A stretch of 34,608 nucleotides of DNA from Polymorphobacter_B sp038225475. GTDB lineage: Bacteria > Pseudomonadota > Alphaproteobacteria > Sphingomonadales > Sphingomonadaceae. Position 1 is the first letter of the stretch. Each line of letters begins with the position of its first letter. Below the pieces are notes generated by a model. The model had not been told where the DNA came from, ran no database searches, and worked only from the letters and a program-made list of their open reading frames with translations. The position numbers were made by a program, and so were the translations under genes. Of this stretch, positions 1-9,544 are shown piece after piece. The stretch is from NCBI GenBank assembly GCA_038225475.1, contig JBBRRA010000015.1, positions 1 through 34,608 on the forward strand. Reading direction: 5' to 3'.

Positions 1-1
1 C

Positions 2-739
<738 letters not shown>

Positions 740-763
740 CTGGCCCGTGCCAAAGAGGATAGC

Positions 764-1102
764 ATGACCGATCTTCCTGCCGCAGTCGCAAGCTTTGGAA
801 TTGGCGAAGTCGTGCGTCACCGGCTGTTTCCGTTTCGAGGCGTGATCTTCGATGTCGATCCCCAATTCGCCAACTCCGACGAATGGTGGGAGGCGATCCC
901 GGAAAGTGTCCGACCGCGCAAGGATCAGCCATTTTATCACCTGCTCGCCGAAAATGACGAGTCGGCCTATGTCGCCTATGTCAGCCAGCAGAATTTGATC
1001 CGCGAGGATGTTGCCGAACCGGTACAGCATCCAGCAGTCACGCAGATGTTCGCGGATTTCAAAGGCGGTCGCTATATCCTGCGCCCGGAAGTCCGCAACT
1101 AG
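764..1102 (+). CDS. hspQ: Heat shock protein HspQ
   Basis: This 112-residue protein matches the HspQ (YccV, hemimethylated-DNA-binding-like) family over almost its full length. Characteristic segments are GEVVRHRLFPFRGVIFDVDP at residues 14-33, DEWWEAIPE near 43 and RPRKDQPFYHLLAEN near 55, then YVAYVSQQNL. In enterobacteria HspQ is a cytosolic heat-shock protein that acts as a specificity factor for Lon protease; the same role is inferred here. An AGAGGA-like ribosome site about 6 bases before the ATG supports the start. It stands alone: the tRNA-Ser upstream is on the other strand, and a 110-base gap separates it from the GntR gene downstream. Confidence 0.92.
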   Translation: MTDLPAAVASFGIGEVVRHRLFPFRGVIFDVDPQFANSDEWWEAIPESVRPRKDQPFYHLLAENDESAYVAYVSQQNLIREDVAEPVQHPAVTQMFADFKGGRYILRPEVRN

Positions 1103-1212
1103 GTGCCGGCCCGATTGGTTCGGTGAGGATCAATGTCGGAGTTTTAGCGTATTTTTGAAGCTCCCCTACAGCGGTGCACCAGGTGTCGTCTCGCTTTGTG
1201 GCGGAGTGAACG

Positions 1213-1947
1213 ATGACCCCACAATCCGTTCGAATACGTCCGGAGCCGCGCTATTCGCAGGTTGCAGCAGCATTGCGTGCGGCGATTGCGGGTGGCGTTT
1301 ATGGCGACGCCGCGTCGTTGCCGACCGAAAGCGTGCTGTGTGCAACGTATGCGATCAGCCGGTTCACCGCGCGTGAAGCATTGCGGCTGCTTCAGGTCGA
1401 GGGATTGATCCGCCGCCAGCATGGATCGGGCACGACCGTCGTTGGCGGGAGCCCGGTATTGCGCCAGTCGTTGTCGGACGTCGCCGAACTGTCGCACTAT
1501 GCTGCGGGATCGATCTTTGCGTTTCGTGAGCACGGGTTGCAGATGCTGCCGGCGGCGCGCGCTGCAGCGTTGCGGCTGCCACCTGGATCGCGCTGGGTAT
1601 TGCTATCAGGAGTCCGAACAATTGCCGGATTGCCCGCGCCGATTGCGATTACCGAAGTGTTTGTCCATGCCGACCTTGAGCCGTTCGTTTCCGCCTTGCG
1701 CGCCGGGCGCGAAACGCTGTTCACGCAGTTGGCACGCCTTGGCAGCTTTCACATTGCACGGATCGAGCAGGACATTGCGGCAATCGGTGCCAGCACGAGC
1801 GATGCGGCAATGCTTCAGATTGCCCGGCGCACCCCTTGCCTGCGCATCCGACGGACGTATCAAGATGCCAGCGGACGCATCGCGCTGTTGTCGTTAAGCA
1901 CGCATCCGGGTGAACGGTTTACCTATTCGATGCATATCGACAATTGA
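1213..1947 (+). CDS. GntR-family transcriptional regulator with UTRA ligand domain
   Basis: The protein has 244 residues. Residues about 8-75 form a GntR winged helix-turn-helix, with a conserved stretch around LPTESVLCATYAISRFTAREAL and a wing ending GLIRRQHGSGT. Residues about 95-240 fit a UTRA (HutC-type) effector domain, which binds a small metabolite and usually relieves repression. A GGAG-like site (around 1202) precedes the ATG. The target is not evident from position. The TonB-dependent receptor gene downstream has a perfect palindrome in its upstream region (2457-2470) and is one candidate target. Inducers of UTRA regulators range from histidine intermediates to sugars, so the ligand cannot be guessed. 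Confidence 0.9.
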   Translation: MTPQSVRIRPEPRYSQVAAALRAAIAGGVYGDAASLPTESVLCATYAISRFTAREALRLLQVEGLIRRQHGSGTTVVGGSPVLRQSLSDVAELSHYAAGSIFAFREHGLQMLPAARAAALRLPPGSRWVLLSGVRTIAGLPAPIAITEVFVHADLEPFVSALRAGRETLFTQLARLGSFHIARIEQDIAAIGASTSDAAMLQIARRTPCLRIRRTYQDASGRIALLSLSTHPGERFTYSMHIDN

Positions 1948-2004
1948 CATGTTCCCTGTGCAGCCAAGTTGCTAGACAGGCGTTGGGGGTAAGGAGAAAA
2001 GCCA

Positions 2005-2409
2005 ATGCGCACGTGGATAATTTTGACGATGACGGCGCTGACGCTGGTGTCCGGCGCGCCCGCGGCGATGGCGCAATCGATGCTCAAGGCGGCCCCGACG
2101 GATACATCCAGTCCGCGTCAGAAGCTGGTGACCGTGTTCGGCACCGATCCCTGCCCCAAAGCGACCAGCGCTGACGAGATCGTCGTGTGCTCGCGCCGTC
2201 CCGACGAGGAGCGGTACCGCATCCCGCCAGCGGTGCGCACCGCCGACGGCAAGCCGCAAAGCCCGTTCTCGAAGAATCGCAAGTTGCTGCTCGGCGACTC
2301 GAGCGGAGGCGCCGGCGGCGGTATCGGGAGTTGCTCGGCGGTCGGACCGGGTGGCGGCACCGGCTGCCAGGTCAAGCGCAATGAAGCATGGGGCGGCGTG
2401 CCGCGGTAA
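2005..2409 (+). CDS. Small secreted Cys/Gly-containing hypothetical protein
   Basis: This 134-residue protein has an N-terminal signal peptide that probably cleaves after AMA near residue 23. The mature part has a basic, proline-containing middle (ERYRIPPAVR) and a glycine-rich tail. It has four cysteines, at residues 50, 62, 110 and 121, consistent with two disulfides in the periplasm. The segment DPCPKATSADEIVVCSRRP recalls a group of sphingomonad hypothetical proteins I have seen, but no function is known to me. A strong AAGGAG ribosome site at about 1991 supports the ATG. It lies between the GntR gene and the large TonB receptor, all on the plus strand. Clearly coding; role unknown. Confidence 0.75.
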   Translation: MRTWIILTMTALTLVSGAPAAMAQSMLKAAPTDTSSPRQKLVTVFGTDPCPKATSADEIVVCSRRPDEERYRIPPAVRTADGKPQSPFSKNRKLLLGDSSGGAGGGIGSCSAVGPGGGTGCQVKRNEAWGGVPR

Positions 2410-2456
2410 AGCTGCGACAGACTGACGCAATGCGTGATATTTATGTGACAGGCTTG

Positions 2457-2470
2457 GATACGATCGTATC
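2457..2470. promoter_or_regulatory. Perfect 14-bp palindrome upstream of a TonB receptor gene, possible operator
   Basis: GATACGATCGTATC is its own reverse complement and sits 100 bases before the receptor start, in the 160-base gap behind the small secreted protein. An AT-rich stretch with a TAATAT element (2494-2499) follows it and could be part of a promoter. Palindromes of this size are typical operators for dimeric regulators. A link to the GntR regulator at 1213-1947 is speculation from proximity. Confidence 0.3.
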
Positions 2471-2569
2471 GGTTTCGGGTTTTCTGCGCATTTTAATATT
2501 GCAACACCTCATAATTGGCAGCTCTCTTGCCTCATTCCGGTGTGGGTACACCGGTCGCAGGGGGAAGAT

Positions 2570-5500
2570 ATGCGGTCGATCCAGTTTTTTGGTGCAGCTT
2601 GTTTGGCGAGCACGGCGCTAACGCTAATACCAAGTGCCGCGTACGCTGCCGCAGCCGAGGCGGCACCGGCTGCCGAAGAATCGATCATCGTCACCGGCAC
2701 GCGGTTGAATTCGCCGAATTTGAAATCGCAGGTCCCGCTCACCTCGATCACCGCTGACCAGTTGTTTGCGCAAGGTACGATCTCGGTCGGTGACGCGCTG
2801 AACGAATTGCCGCAGCTGCGTCCAACCTATACGCAGGCCAACTCGGGGCGGAACATCGGAACCGCCGGTATCAGTGCGCTCGATCTGCGCGGTCAGGGCA
2901 CGGCGCGCACGCTGGTGCTGACCGACGGTCGCCGCATGATTACCGCGACGCCAGGTATCAACCGCCCCGATGTGAACGATGTGCCCACCGATCTGATTGA
3001 CCGCATCGACATCGTGACCGGTGGCAATTCGGCCATCTATGGATCGGATGCCGTCGCTGGCGTCGTCAACTTCATCCTGAAGCAGAACTTCGATGGCGTG
3101 AAAGCCACTGCGCAGGGCGGAGTTTCGTCACGCGGCGATGCCGGCGCGTATCTCGCACGGATCACTGCTGGACATAATTTCAACGAAGGCCGCGGCAATA
3201 TCGCCGTGTCGGCGGAATATTCGAAGCAGCAAACGCTTTTTAACAGCGATCGTGACAACCAAACCGGCGCGCTGAGCGGGCGCAATCAGTTCAATCTCGT
3301 GCAGAATGTCGGCGGCAACAGCAACCCGGCGAATGGTCCGACGACGTCGCCCGAGCCTGCTGCAGGCGACGGCATCCCCGACAACCAATTCTTCCACAAC
3401 ATCTTGAATAACAACATCTCGACCGGCGGCTTGTTCACCGCCGCCTGCCCGACGGTCGCCGCAAAGGGGGAAAGCCCTGCAGCATTTGCCGCGCGCCGCG
3501 GCGTCGCCTGTTCGGGGCTGATCAACCAGAACAGCTCCAATCCGCTGGGCCAGTTCGGGAACACCTTCGTGTTCAATCCGGACGGCTCGCTGATCAAGAA
3601 CCCGTGCATCACCGATTTCCGCCCGTTCAACTCGTCGAACTGCCAGGGCGGTCTCGGGTCGTCGCTGCGTGAAACCGGCATCATCATTCCGGGCACGGTG
3701 CGTCGCGAAATCAATATCCTTGGCCACTATGAAGTGTCTCCTGGTTTCGTGCCTTATTTCCGCGCGCAATATGCGAAGGTCACCGCCAACCAGGAAGGCC
3801 AGCCGACCTTTAACAACATCACCTACAGTCTCGCTAACCCCTTCCTCAGCACGCAAGCGCGCACGCTGCTGCAATCGGCGCTCGCACCGGGGGCAACAAC
3901 CTTCTCGGCATTCCGCTTCAACACCGATTTCGGTGGCCGTGGCGAAGAGCATAACCGCGAGAACTATCAGGCCACAATTGGTGCCAAGGGGTCATTCTTC
4001 GACACGTGGAAGTATGACGTTTCATTCAATTACAGCCGCATCGATACTTTTTATAAGACGAACGGCAACGTCCTGACCGCGCAATATGCGAACTCGGTCG
4101 ATGCAGTCCTTAACGGGTCAGGCCAAATCGTTTGCCGGATCAATGCCGTGACGGTTACCGATCCGGCGTGCGTACCGGTCAACACCTTCGGCTACGGCAC
4201 GGTCTCGAAGGCGGCGCTCGGCTATTTCGGATACACCTCGAGCCGCGTGCAGCGCGCCAATTTGTATGACGGCAACGCCTACATCGCCGGAGACTCGTCC
4301 AAGCTGTTCTCGCTGCCCGGTGGTCCGATCGCCTTCGTGATCGGCGGCGAAATCCGCCGTGAGACTGCCTATGCCGCCTATGACGCAACGACTGCGGCGG
4401 GCCTGACCTTCCTCAACAGTATCCCGACGTTCGCGCCGCCGGCCGAAGTCGTCAAGGAAGGCTATGGCGAAATCAGCTTCCCGATCGTCAAGGACGTCAA
4501 GTTCATCAAGGAACTGACCGTCGATCTTGCTGGTCGTGTCTCGAACTACAACATCGGCGGTACCGGGACAGTTTACACGTATAACGCAAGCGGCAGCTAT
4601 TCGCCGGTAAGTGATATCCGGTTCCGTGGCGGTTATTCGCGCGCTGTCCGCGCACCGACGCAAAGTGACTTGTATGCACCGCTGAGCCAGACGTTCTTGA
4701 ACGGCTTGGTCGACCCTTGTGGCGTGTCAAACATCAATGCCAACCCCAATCGCGTCAAGAATTGCGCTGCTGCCGGTGTGCCAACGACGCAGACGTTCAG
4801 CGTCGGCGGCGTGGCGTCGACCGAACCGTTCTCGAACATCCCGAGTTCGGGGATCTCGGGCTTCAACGGCAGCAACGCGAAGCTGAATGCCGAGGTGAGC
4901 AACAGCCTGACGATCGGCGCCGTGATCACACCGCGGTTTATCCCGGGCTTTTCGCTGACGCTCGATTACTATCGGATCGAGATCAAGAACGTCATCAACT
5001 CGCTCGCGGCGCAGACGATCATCAACCAGTGCTATGACAGCACGACGGGCATCAACAACCCATTCTGCGCCTCGATCTTCCGCAATCCGAACGGCACCTT
5101 TGCCGGCCAGTCGAACGTCCAGCATGCCGGTACCAGCATCACGCTGCCGACGACCGGGCCATCGTTCATCTCGGGCCCGTTCAACTATGCCAAACAGCTG
5201 ACCAGCGGTCTCGACATCGATGCCGTCTATAACGTTACCTTCAGTAACGGCATCGCGCTCAAGCTGCGCAGCAACGTCACGCACACCTTCATCCGGAACA
5301 ACTTCACCAACATTCAGGATCCGGGGTTTGCGATCCGGCAGCTCAGCACGCTAGGTGACCCGAGCTGGGAGGGTAATTTCTCGGCAAACCTGATTACCGG
5401 GATGTTCAACTTCGGCTACCGCATGCGTTATATCGGTCAGCAGACGGTTGCGGGGGCCTTTGAAGCGCAAAACGCCTTCCAGGGCCGGCCGGCACAGAAT

Positions 5501-5713
5501 GCCGACCAGTACCCGTTCATCTATTATCCAACTGTCACCTACCATGACTTGCGCGTCGACATCACGCCGCCGAAGACGCATTATAAATTCTACCTCGGCG
5601 TCAATAACGTGACCGACAAGCTGCCACCTTACGACTTGCTAGGCACCGAAAATGGCGACCCGTTCAACCCGCTCGGTCGCTCGTTCTACGCCGGTGTCGA
5701 ACTGAAGTTCTAA
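2570..5713 (+). CDS. TonB-dependent outer-membrane receptor (1047 residues)
   Basis: A signal peptide ends near AYA at residue 26, followed by a TonB-box-like ESIIVTGTR (about 38-46). A plug domain covers roughly 47-180 (LDLRGQGTARTLVLTDGRR, then IYGSDAVAGVVNFILK). The long beta-barrel ends in a terminal Phe (YAGVELKF), as required for BAM insertion. The protein would import a bulky substrate across the outer membrane using TonB energy; the substrate is unknown. It belongs to the roughly 1000-residue receptor class common in sphingomonads. The ATG at 2570, six bases after GGGGAAG, is preferred over a GTG at 2540 because it begins the signal peptide. The mature protein has exactly ten cysteines in five close pairs (293/314, 346/358, 522/534, 717/732, 821/833), probably disulfide-closed loops. 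Confidence 0.93.
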   Translation: MRSIQFFGAACLASTALTLIPSAAYAAAAEAAPAAEESIIVTGTRLNSPNLKSQVPLTSITADQLFAQGTISVGDALNELPQLRPTYTQANSGRNIGTAGISALDLRGQGTARTLVLTDGRRMITATPGINRPDVNDVPTDLIDRIDIVTGGNSAIYGSDAVAGVVNFILKQNFDGVKATAQGGVSSRGDAGAYLARITAGHNFNEGRGNIAVSAEYSKQQTLFNSDRDNQTGALSGRNQFNLVQNVGGNSNPANGPTTSPEPAAGDGIPDNQFFHNILNNNISTGGLFTAACPTVAAKGESPAAFAARRGVACSGLINQNSSNPLGQFGNTFVFNPDGSLIKNPCITDFRPFNSSNCQGGLGSSLRETGIIIPGTVRREINILGHYEVSPGFVPYFRAQYAKVTANQEGQPTFNNITYSLANPFLSTQARTLLQSALAPGATTFSAFRFNTDFGGRGEEHNRENYQATIGAKGSFFDTWKYDVSFNYSRIDTFYKTNGNVLTAQYANSVDAVLNGSGQIVCRINAVTVTDPACVPVNTFGYGTVSKAALGYFGYTSSRVQRANLYDGNAYIAGDSSKLFSLPGGPIAFVIGGEIRRETAYAAYDATTAAGLTFLNSIPTFAPPAEVVKEGYGEISFPIVKDVKFIKELTVDLAGRVSNYNIGGTGTVYTYNASGSYSPVSDIRFRGGYSRAVRAPTQSDLYAPLSQTFLNGLVDPCGVSNINANPNRVKNCAAAGVPTTQTFSVGGVASTEPFSNIPSSGISGFNGSNAKLNAEVSNSLTIGAVITPRFIPGFSLTLDYYRIEIKNVINSLAAQTIINQCYDSTTGINNPFCASIFRNPNGTFAGQSNVQHAGTSITLPTTGPSFISGPFNYAKQLTSGLDIDAVYNVTFSNGIALKLRSNVTHTFIRNNFTNIQDPGFAIRQLSTLGDPSWEGNFSANLITGMFNFGYRMRYIGQQTVAGAFEAQNAFQGRPAQNADQYPFIYYPTVTYHDLRVDITPPKTHYKFYLGVNNVTDKLPPYDLLGTENGDPFNPLGRSFYAGVELKF

Positions 5714-5721
5714 GCCGCGAC

Positions 5722-5745
5722 GGGGCCGCTCGAAAGGGCGGCCCC
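5722..5745. terminator. Bidirectional intrinsic terminator
   Basis: GGGGCCGC (5722-5729) pairs with GCGGCCCC (5738-5745) around an 8-base loop, followed by TATTTCTT on the plus strand. It lies between the receptor stop (5713) and the convergent ppa stop codon (5745-5747), so it can end transcription from both sides. The hairpin touches the last base of the ppa stop codon. Confidence 0.75.
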
Positions 5746-6317
5746 TATTTCTTGGCCGGCGAATAGCCGTGCTGCACCTGATGCGCGGCAATAATCCCGC
5801 CACGCTCGATCGCCTCGGCGAGTAGTTGCGCCGCGCCATCGGCATCCATCCACGTGCCGATCGTCACCCACTTGCCTTTTTCCAGATCCTTGTAGTGCTG
5901 AAAGAAGTGCGCGATCTGCTCCTTCAGAGTCGGCGGCAGGTCGCCCATGTCCTTGACGTTGGCATAGAAAGGATGGAGCGCGTCGACTGGGACAGCGATC
6001 AGCTTTTCATCGCCGCCACCTTCATCTTCCATCACCAGTGCGCCAATCGGCCGCGCCCGAACGACAGCACCAGGCACCAGCGGCGTCTGCCCGACGACAA
6101 GCACGTCAATCGGATCGCCGTCGGCCGATAGCGTGTGAGGCACGAAACCATAGTTGCCCGGATAGAACATCGCGGTGTGCAGGAAGCGATCGACGAACAG
6201 CGCGCCGCTGGCTTTGTCCATCTCGTATTTCACCGGTTCGCCGCCCATCGGTACTTCGATGATGACATTGATATCGTGCGGCGGCGCGCGGCCGATCGGG
6301 ATCTTGCTGATGTCCAT
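5745..6317 (-). CDS. ppa: Inorganic pyrophosphatase (family I)
   Basis: The 190-residue protein hydrolyses pyrophosphate to two phosphates in the cytosol, pulling biosynthetic reactions forward. The family I signature is visible as DGDPIDVLV near residue 66, with upstream MFYPGNYGFVP and downstream EDEGGGDEKLIAV supplying further metal and substrate ligands. Length and motif order match the bacterial hexameric enzyme. It is transcribed away from the thiolase gene across a 66-base divergent gap and shares a terminator with the convergent TonB receptor gene. Its ATG is followed by MDISKIPIGRAPP, a typical alphaproteobacterial N-terminus. Confidence 0.96.
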   Translation of the reverse strand: MDISKIPIGRAPPHDINVIIEVPMGGEPVKYEMDKASGALFVDRFLHTAMFYPGNYGFVPHTLSADGDPIDVLVVGQTPLVPGAVVRARPIGALVMEDEGGGDEKLIAVPVDALHPFYANVKDMGDLPPTLKEQIAHFFQHYKDLEKGKWVTIGTWMDADGAAQLLAEAIERGGIIAAHQVQHGYSPAKK

Positions 6318-6383
6318 ACGTTGGCTCCGAGGTGACGGTGGTTTCCCGTCATGCCATAACGCCAGAAATCACGGAGTGCCACC

Positions 6384-7559
6384 ATGTCCGATGCCGTCGT
6401 CATCCTGTCCTATGCGCGCACTCCGATGGGCGGCTTTCAGGGCGCACTCGATTCGGTCGCGGCAACTGCGCTCGGTGCAACCGCAGTGCGCGCTGCGGTT
6501 GCCCGCGCGGGCGGACCGGCGATCGACGGCATCGTAATGGGCTGCGTATTGCCTGCCGGATTGGGCCAGGCTCCCGCGCGCCAGGCCGCACTTGGTGCCG
6601 GACTGCCGCAGTCGGCAACCGCGACGACGGTCAATAAGATGTGCGGTAGCGGCATGCAGGCGGCGATCATCGCGCATGACATGCTCGCTGCTGGTAGCGC
6701 AGACATGCTGGTGGCAGGCGGCATGGAAAGCATGACAAACGCGCCCTATCTGCTCACCAAGCATCGCAGCGGCGCGCGGATCGGGCACGACATGGTCAAG
6801 GATTCGATGTTCCTCGACGGGCTGGAGGATGCTTACGATCCCGGCAAGCTGATGGGCGCATTCGCCGAGGAAGCCGCGCAGGCTTATCAGTTCACGCGCG
6901 CCGCACAGGATGACTATGCACTCGAGAGCCTGCGGAGAGCCCGGGCCGCAATCACAGGCGGCGCCTTTGCACGAGAAATCATCGGCGTCGAAGTCGCCGG
7001 GCGCAAAGGTACAGAGACGGTTGCGGTCGATGAGCAGCCCGGCAAAGCGCAGCCCGACAAGATTCCGACGCTCAGGCCAGCGTTCGCCAAAGATGGCACG
7101 ATCACTGCGGCGAATGCGTCGTCGATTTCAGATGGTGCAGCGGCGTTGGTGATGACCCGCGCCAGCGTCGCTGCAGTCCAAAAGCTGACGCCGATTGCGC
7201 GGCTGGTTGCGCATGCCGCCCATGCGCAAGCACCGGGGTTGTTCACGACAGCACCCGTTCCCGCGATCCAGAAGGTGCTGGCAAAGGCCGGCTGGACTGT
7301 CGCCGATGTCGACCTTTTCGAGGTCAACGAGGCATTTGCGGTGGTGGCGATGATCGCCATGCGTGAGCTGGGCATTGCGCATGAGCGGACCAACATCCAC
7401 GGCGGCGCGACCGCGCTGGGACATCCAATCGGCGCGAGCGGAGCGCGGATCATGGCGACGCTAATTTCAGCGCTGCAGACACATGGGCTCAAGCGCGGCG
7501 TGGCGAGCCTGTGCATCGGCGGCGGCGAAGCAACCGCCGTGGCAATCGAGCTGGTCTAA
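6384..7559 (+). CDS. Thiolase / acetyl-CoA acetyltransferase
   Basis: This 391-residue protein has the thiolase fold and all three signatures. The acylated cysteine is C87 in NKMCGSGMQA. NEAFAV is at about 315, GGATALGHPIGASGAR supplies H347, and the proton-donating C377 is in SLCIGGGEA. It condenses two acetyl-CoA or cleaves 3-ketoacyl-CoA. The N-terminal YARTPMGGFQG is typical of acetoacetyl-CoA thiolases, so a biosynthetic-type enzyme is slightly favoured, but sequence alone does not fix the direction. A CGGAG ribosome site lies before the ATG. Its stop codon is immediately followed by the ATG of the TPR-sulfotransferase, so the two are probably cotranscribed although no shared pathway is obvious. 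Confidence 0.93.
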   Translation: MSDAVVILSYARTPMGGFQGALDSVAATALGATAVRAAVARAGGPAIDGIVMGCVLPAGLGQAPARQAALGAGLPQSATATTVNKMCGSGMQAAIIAHDMLAAGSADMLVAGGMESMTNAPYLLTKHRSGARIGHDMVKDSMFLDGLEDAYDPGKLMGAFAEEAAQAYQFTRAAQDDYALESLRRARAAITGGAFAREIIGVEVAGRKGTETVAVDEQPGKAQPDKIPTLRPAFAKDGTITAANASSISDGAAALVMTRASVAAVQKLTPIARLVAHAAHAQAPGLFTTAPVPAIQKVLAKAGWTVADVDLFEVNEAFAVVAMIAMRELGIAHERTNIHGGATALGHPIGASGARIMATLISALQTHGLKRGVASLCIGGGEATAVAIELV

Positions 7560-9488
7560 ATGTCGTCGACCGCCGATCCAAAGGGCTCGCTGGCGACAGC
7601 GCTGGCACACGCGCAGCGGTTGCTCGCCCGCGATCCGGCGATGGCGGTCGAGCAGCTGGACGAAATCCTGAAGGTCGTTCCGGGCCATGCGACCGCATTG
7701 CGGCTGCTTGGCGAAGCCTTTGCCGTGACGGGCGATAGCGCAAGCGCAATCGATGCGCTGCACAGGGCAACCCTGCGCGCGCCGGGAGATGCCGAGGCGT
7801 GGCGGCTTCTGAGCGAGCAATTGCTGCTGACAGGCGACAATCGCGGTGCAGACGCGGCCGTCGCCGCGATGCTCAGGGCGTCAACCGCATCCCCGCAGCT
7901 GATCGAAGCGGCGCTGGCGCTCGCCGATAATCGTCTCGCGGTGGCGGAGGCCAGCCTTCGCGCACGACTCGAGGCACAGCCGACCGATGTGGCAGCGTTG
8001 CGAATGCTCGCCGAAGTCGCCGGACGCCTCGGGCGATATCCCGATGCCGAACGATTGCTGGTCCAAGCACTGGCGCTGGCCCCGGGCTTCGCCGCCGCAC
8101 GCTCGAACCTCGCGCAGGTGTTGCACAGGCAAGGCAAGCCTGCCGAGGCGCTCGCCGAACTCGATCGGCTCGGCCAGCGCGACCCGCGCAATCCAGCGCA
8201 CCGCACGCTGCGCGCTGCGGTGCTGGCGCGGATCGGCGACACGCAGGCGGCGCTCGAGCTTTATGCGGCGGTGCTGCAGGAATTTCCGCGCCAGCCGAAG
8301 GCGTGGATGAGTTATGGCCATGCACTCAAGACTGTCGGGCGAGTTGCCGAAAGCATCGCCGCCTACCGCACTGCGATCACGCAACTGCCGAGCCTCGGCG
8401 AAGCATGGTGGAGCCTCGCCAATCTTAAGACGCTGCGCTTCACGTCCAACGACATGATGGCAATGCAGACTGAATTACAGCGCGACACGATCGCGCTCGA
8501 AGACTGCTATCATATGCATTTCGCGCTCGGTAAAGCGCTTGAAGACGCCGCCGACTATGCGACGTCGTTCGAGCATTATGTGCAGGGCAACGCGCTTCGT
8601 CGCACCGAATTGCGTTATGACGCTGCCGAGGTGAGCATACACCTGCAGCGATCACGCGCGCTGTATACACCGGAGTATTTTGCTCAACGGACGAGCGCTG
8701 GCAGTCCGGCGCGCGACCCCATCTTCATCGTCGGCTTACCGCGATCGGGATCGACGTTGCTCGAACAGATCTTGAGCAGCCATTCGGCCGTCGAGGGCAC
8801 GTCCGAACTGCCCGACATCATCGCAATTGCCGGCAGGCTTGGCGGCCGCCCCGGGCCCGGCACACCGTCTCGCTATCCTGATTGCCTCGCAACGCTCGAT
8901 GCGGCGGCGCTCACGGCGCTGGGGGAGGAATATCTTGAGCGAACGCGCATCCAGCGGCACAGCGACCGACCGTATTTTATCGACAAGATGCCCAATAATT
9001 TCCAGCACATCGGACTGATCCAGCTGATCTTGCCGAACGCGAAGATCATCGATGCGCGGCGACATCCGCTTGGCTGTGGCTTTTCGGGGTTCAAGCAGCA
9101 TTTCGCGCGCGGCCAGGGGTTCACCTACGATCTCGGCGACATCGGGCGCTATTACCGTGATTATGTCGCGCTGCTCGCGCATTTCGATGCTGTCCTGCCC
9201 GGGCGCATTCATCGGGTTTTCTACGAGGATATGGTCGCCGATCCGGAAGCGACGATCCGCGCGCTGCTAGCGTACTGCGAGCTGCCATTTGAGGCGGCGT
9301 GCCTGAGCTTCCACAGCAACGATCGTGCTGTGCGCACACCGAGCGCCGAACAGGTGCGCCAACCGATTTACAAGTCTGCTGTTGAACATTGGCAACACTA
9401 TGCGTCGATGTTGGGACCATTGCGCCACACATTGGGGTCGGTGCTTGACAGCTATCCCGCGCTGCCGCCTGATATGACCAATCGATGA
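7560..9488 (+). CDS. TPR-repeat sulfotransferase family protein
   Basis: The protein has 642 residues in two parts. Residues about 10-300 are tandem tetratricopeptide repeats (repeated A-L-G-A-P patterns such as ARSNLAQVLHRQGKPAEALAEL), a protein-interaction surface. Residues about 385-620 are a sulfotransferase domain with the 5'-phosphosulfate loop FIVGLPRSGSTLLEQIL (G392-T399), followed by HSAVEGTSELPDI and a probable 3'-phosphate site around DARRHPLGCGFSGFKQHF. Such enzymes transfer sulfate from PAPS to a hydroxyl or tyrosine; the architecture recalls protein sulfotransferases, but the acceptor is unknown. No signal peptide or membrane helix is seen. Its ATG abuts the thiolase stop and its end lies 56 bases before the second TonB receptor start. 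Sulfotransferases of this type next to TonB receptors are, from memory, recurrent in sphingomonads. Confidence 0.9.
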   Translation: MSSTADPKGSLATALAHAQRLLARDPAMAVEQLDEILKVVPGHATALRLLGEAFAVTGDSASAIDALHRATLRAPGDAEAWRLLSEQLLLTGDNRGADAAVAAMLRASTASPQLIEAALALADNRLAVAEASLRARLEAQPTDVAALRMLAEVAGRLGRYPDAERLLVQALALAPGFAAARSNLAQVLHRQGKPAEALAELDRLGQRDPRNPAHRTLRAAVLARIGDTQAALELYAAVLQEFPRQPKAWMSYGHALKTVGRVAESIAAYRTAITQLPSLGEAWWSLANLKTLRFTSNDMMAMQTELQRDTIALEDCYHMHFALGKALEDAADYATSFEHYVQGNALRRTELRYDAAEVSIHLQRSRALYTPEYFAQRTSAGSPARDPIFIVGLPRSGSTLLEQILSSHSAVEGTSELPDIIAIAGRLGGRPGPGTPSRYPDCLATLDAAALTALGEEYLERTRIQRHSDRPYFIDKMPNNFQHIGLIQLILPNAKIIDARRHPLGCGFSGFKQHFARGQGFTYDLGDIGRYYRDYVALLAHFDAVLPGRIHRVFYEDMVADPEATIRALLAYCELPFEAACLSFHSNDRAVRTPSAEQVRQPIYKSAVEHWQHYASMLGPLRHTLGSVLDSYPALPPDMTNR

Positions 9489-9544
9489 CGGGCGCACCGC
9501 CTGCGACCGGAAAACCGGCGCGGGGCGGGACAAGGGGGCTAACT

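Noticed and set aside
3128..3952. 274-residue minus-strand frame inside the TonB receptor gene
   Set aside because: Arg-rich, without motifs, fully antisense to a clear receptor; an antisense shadow.
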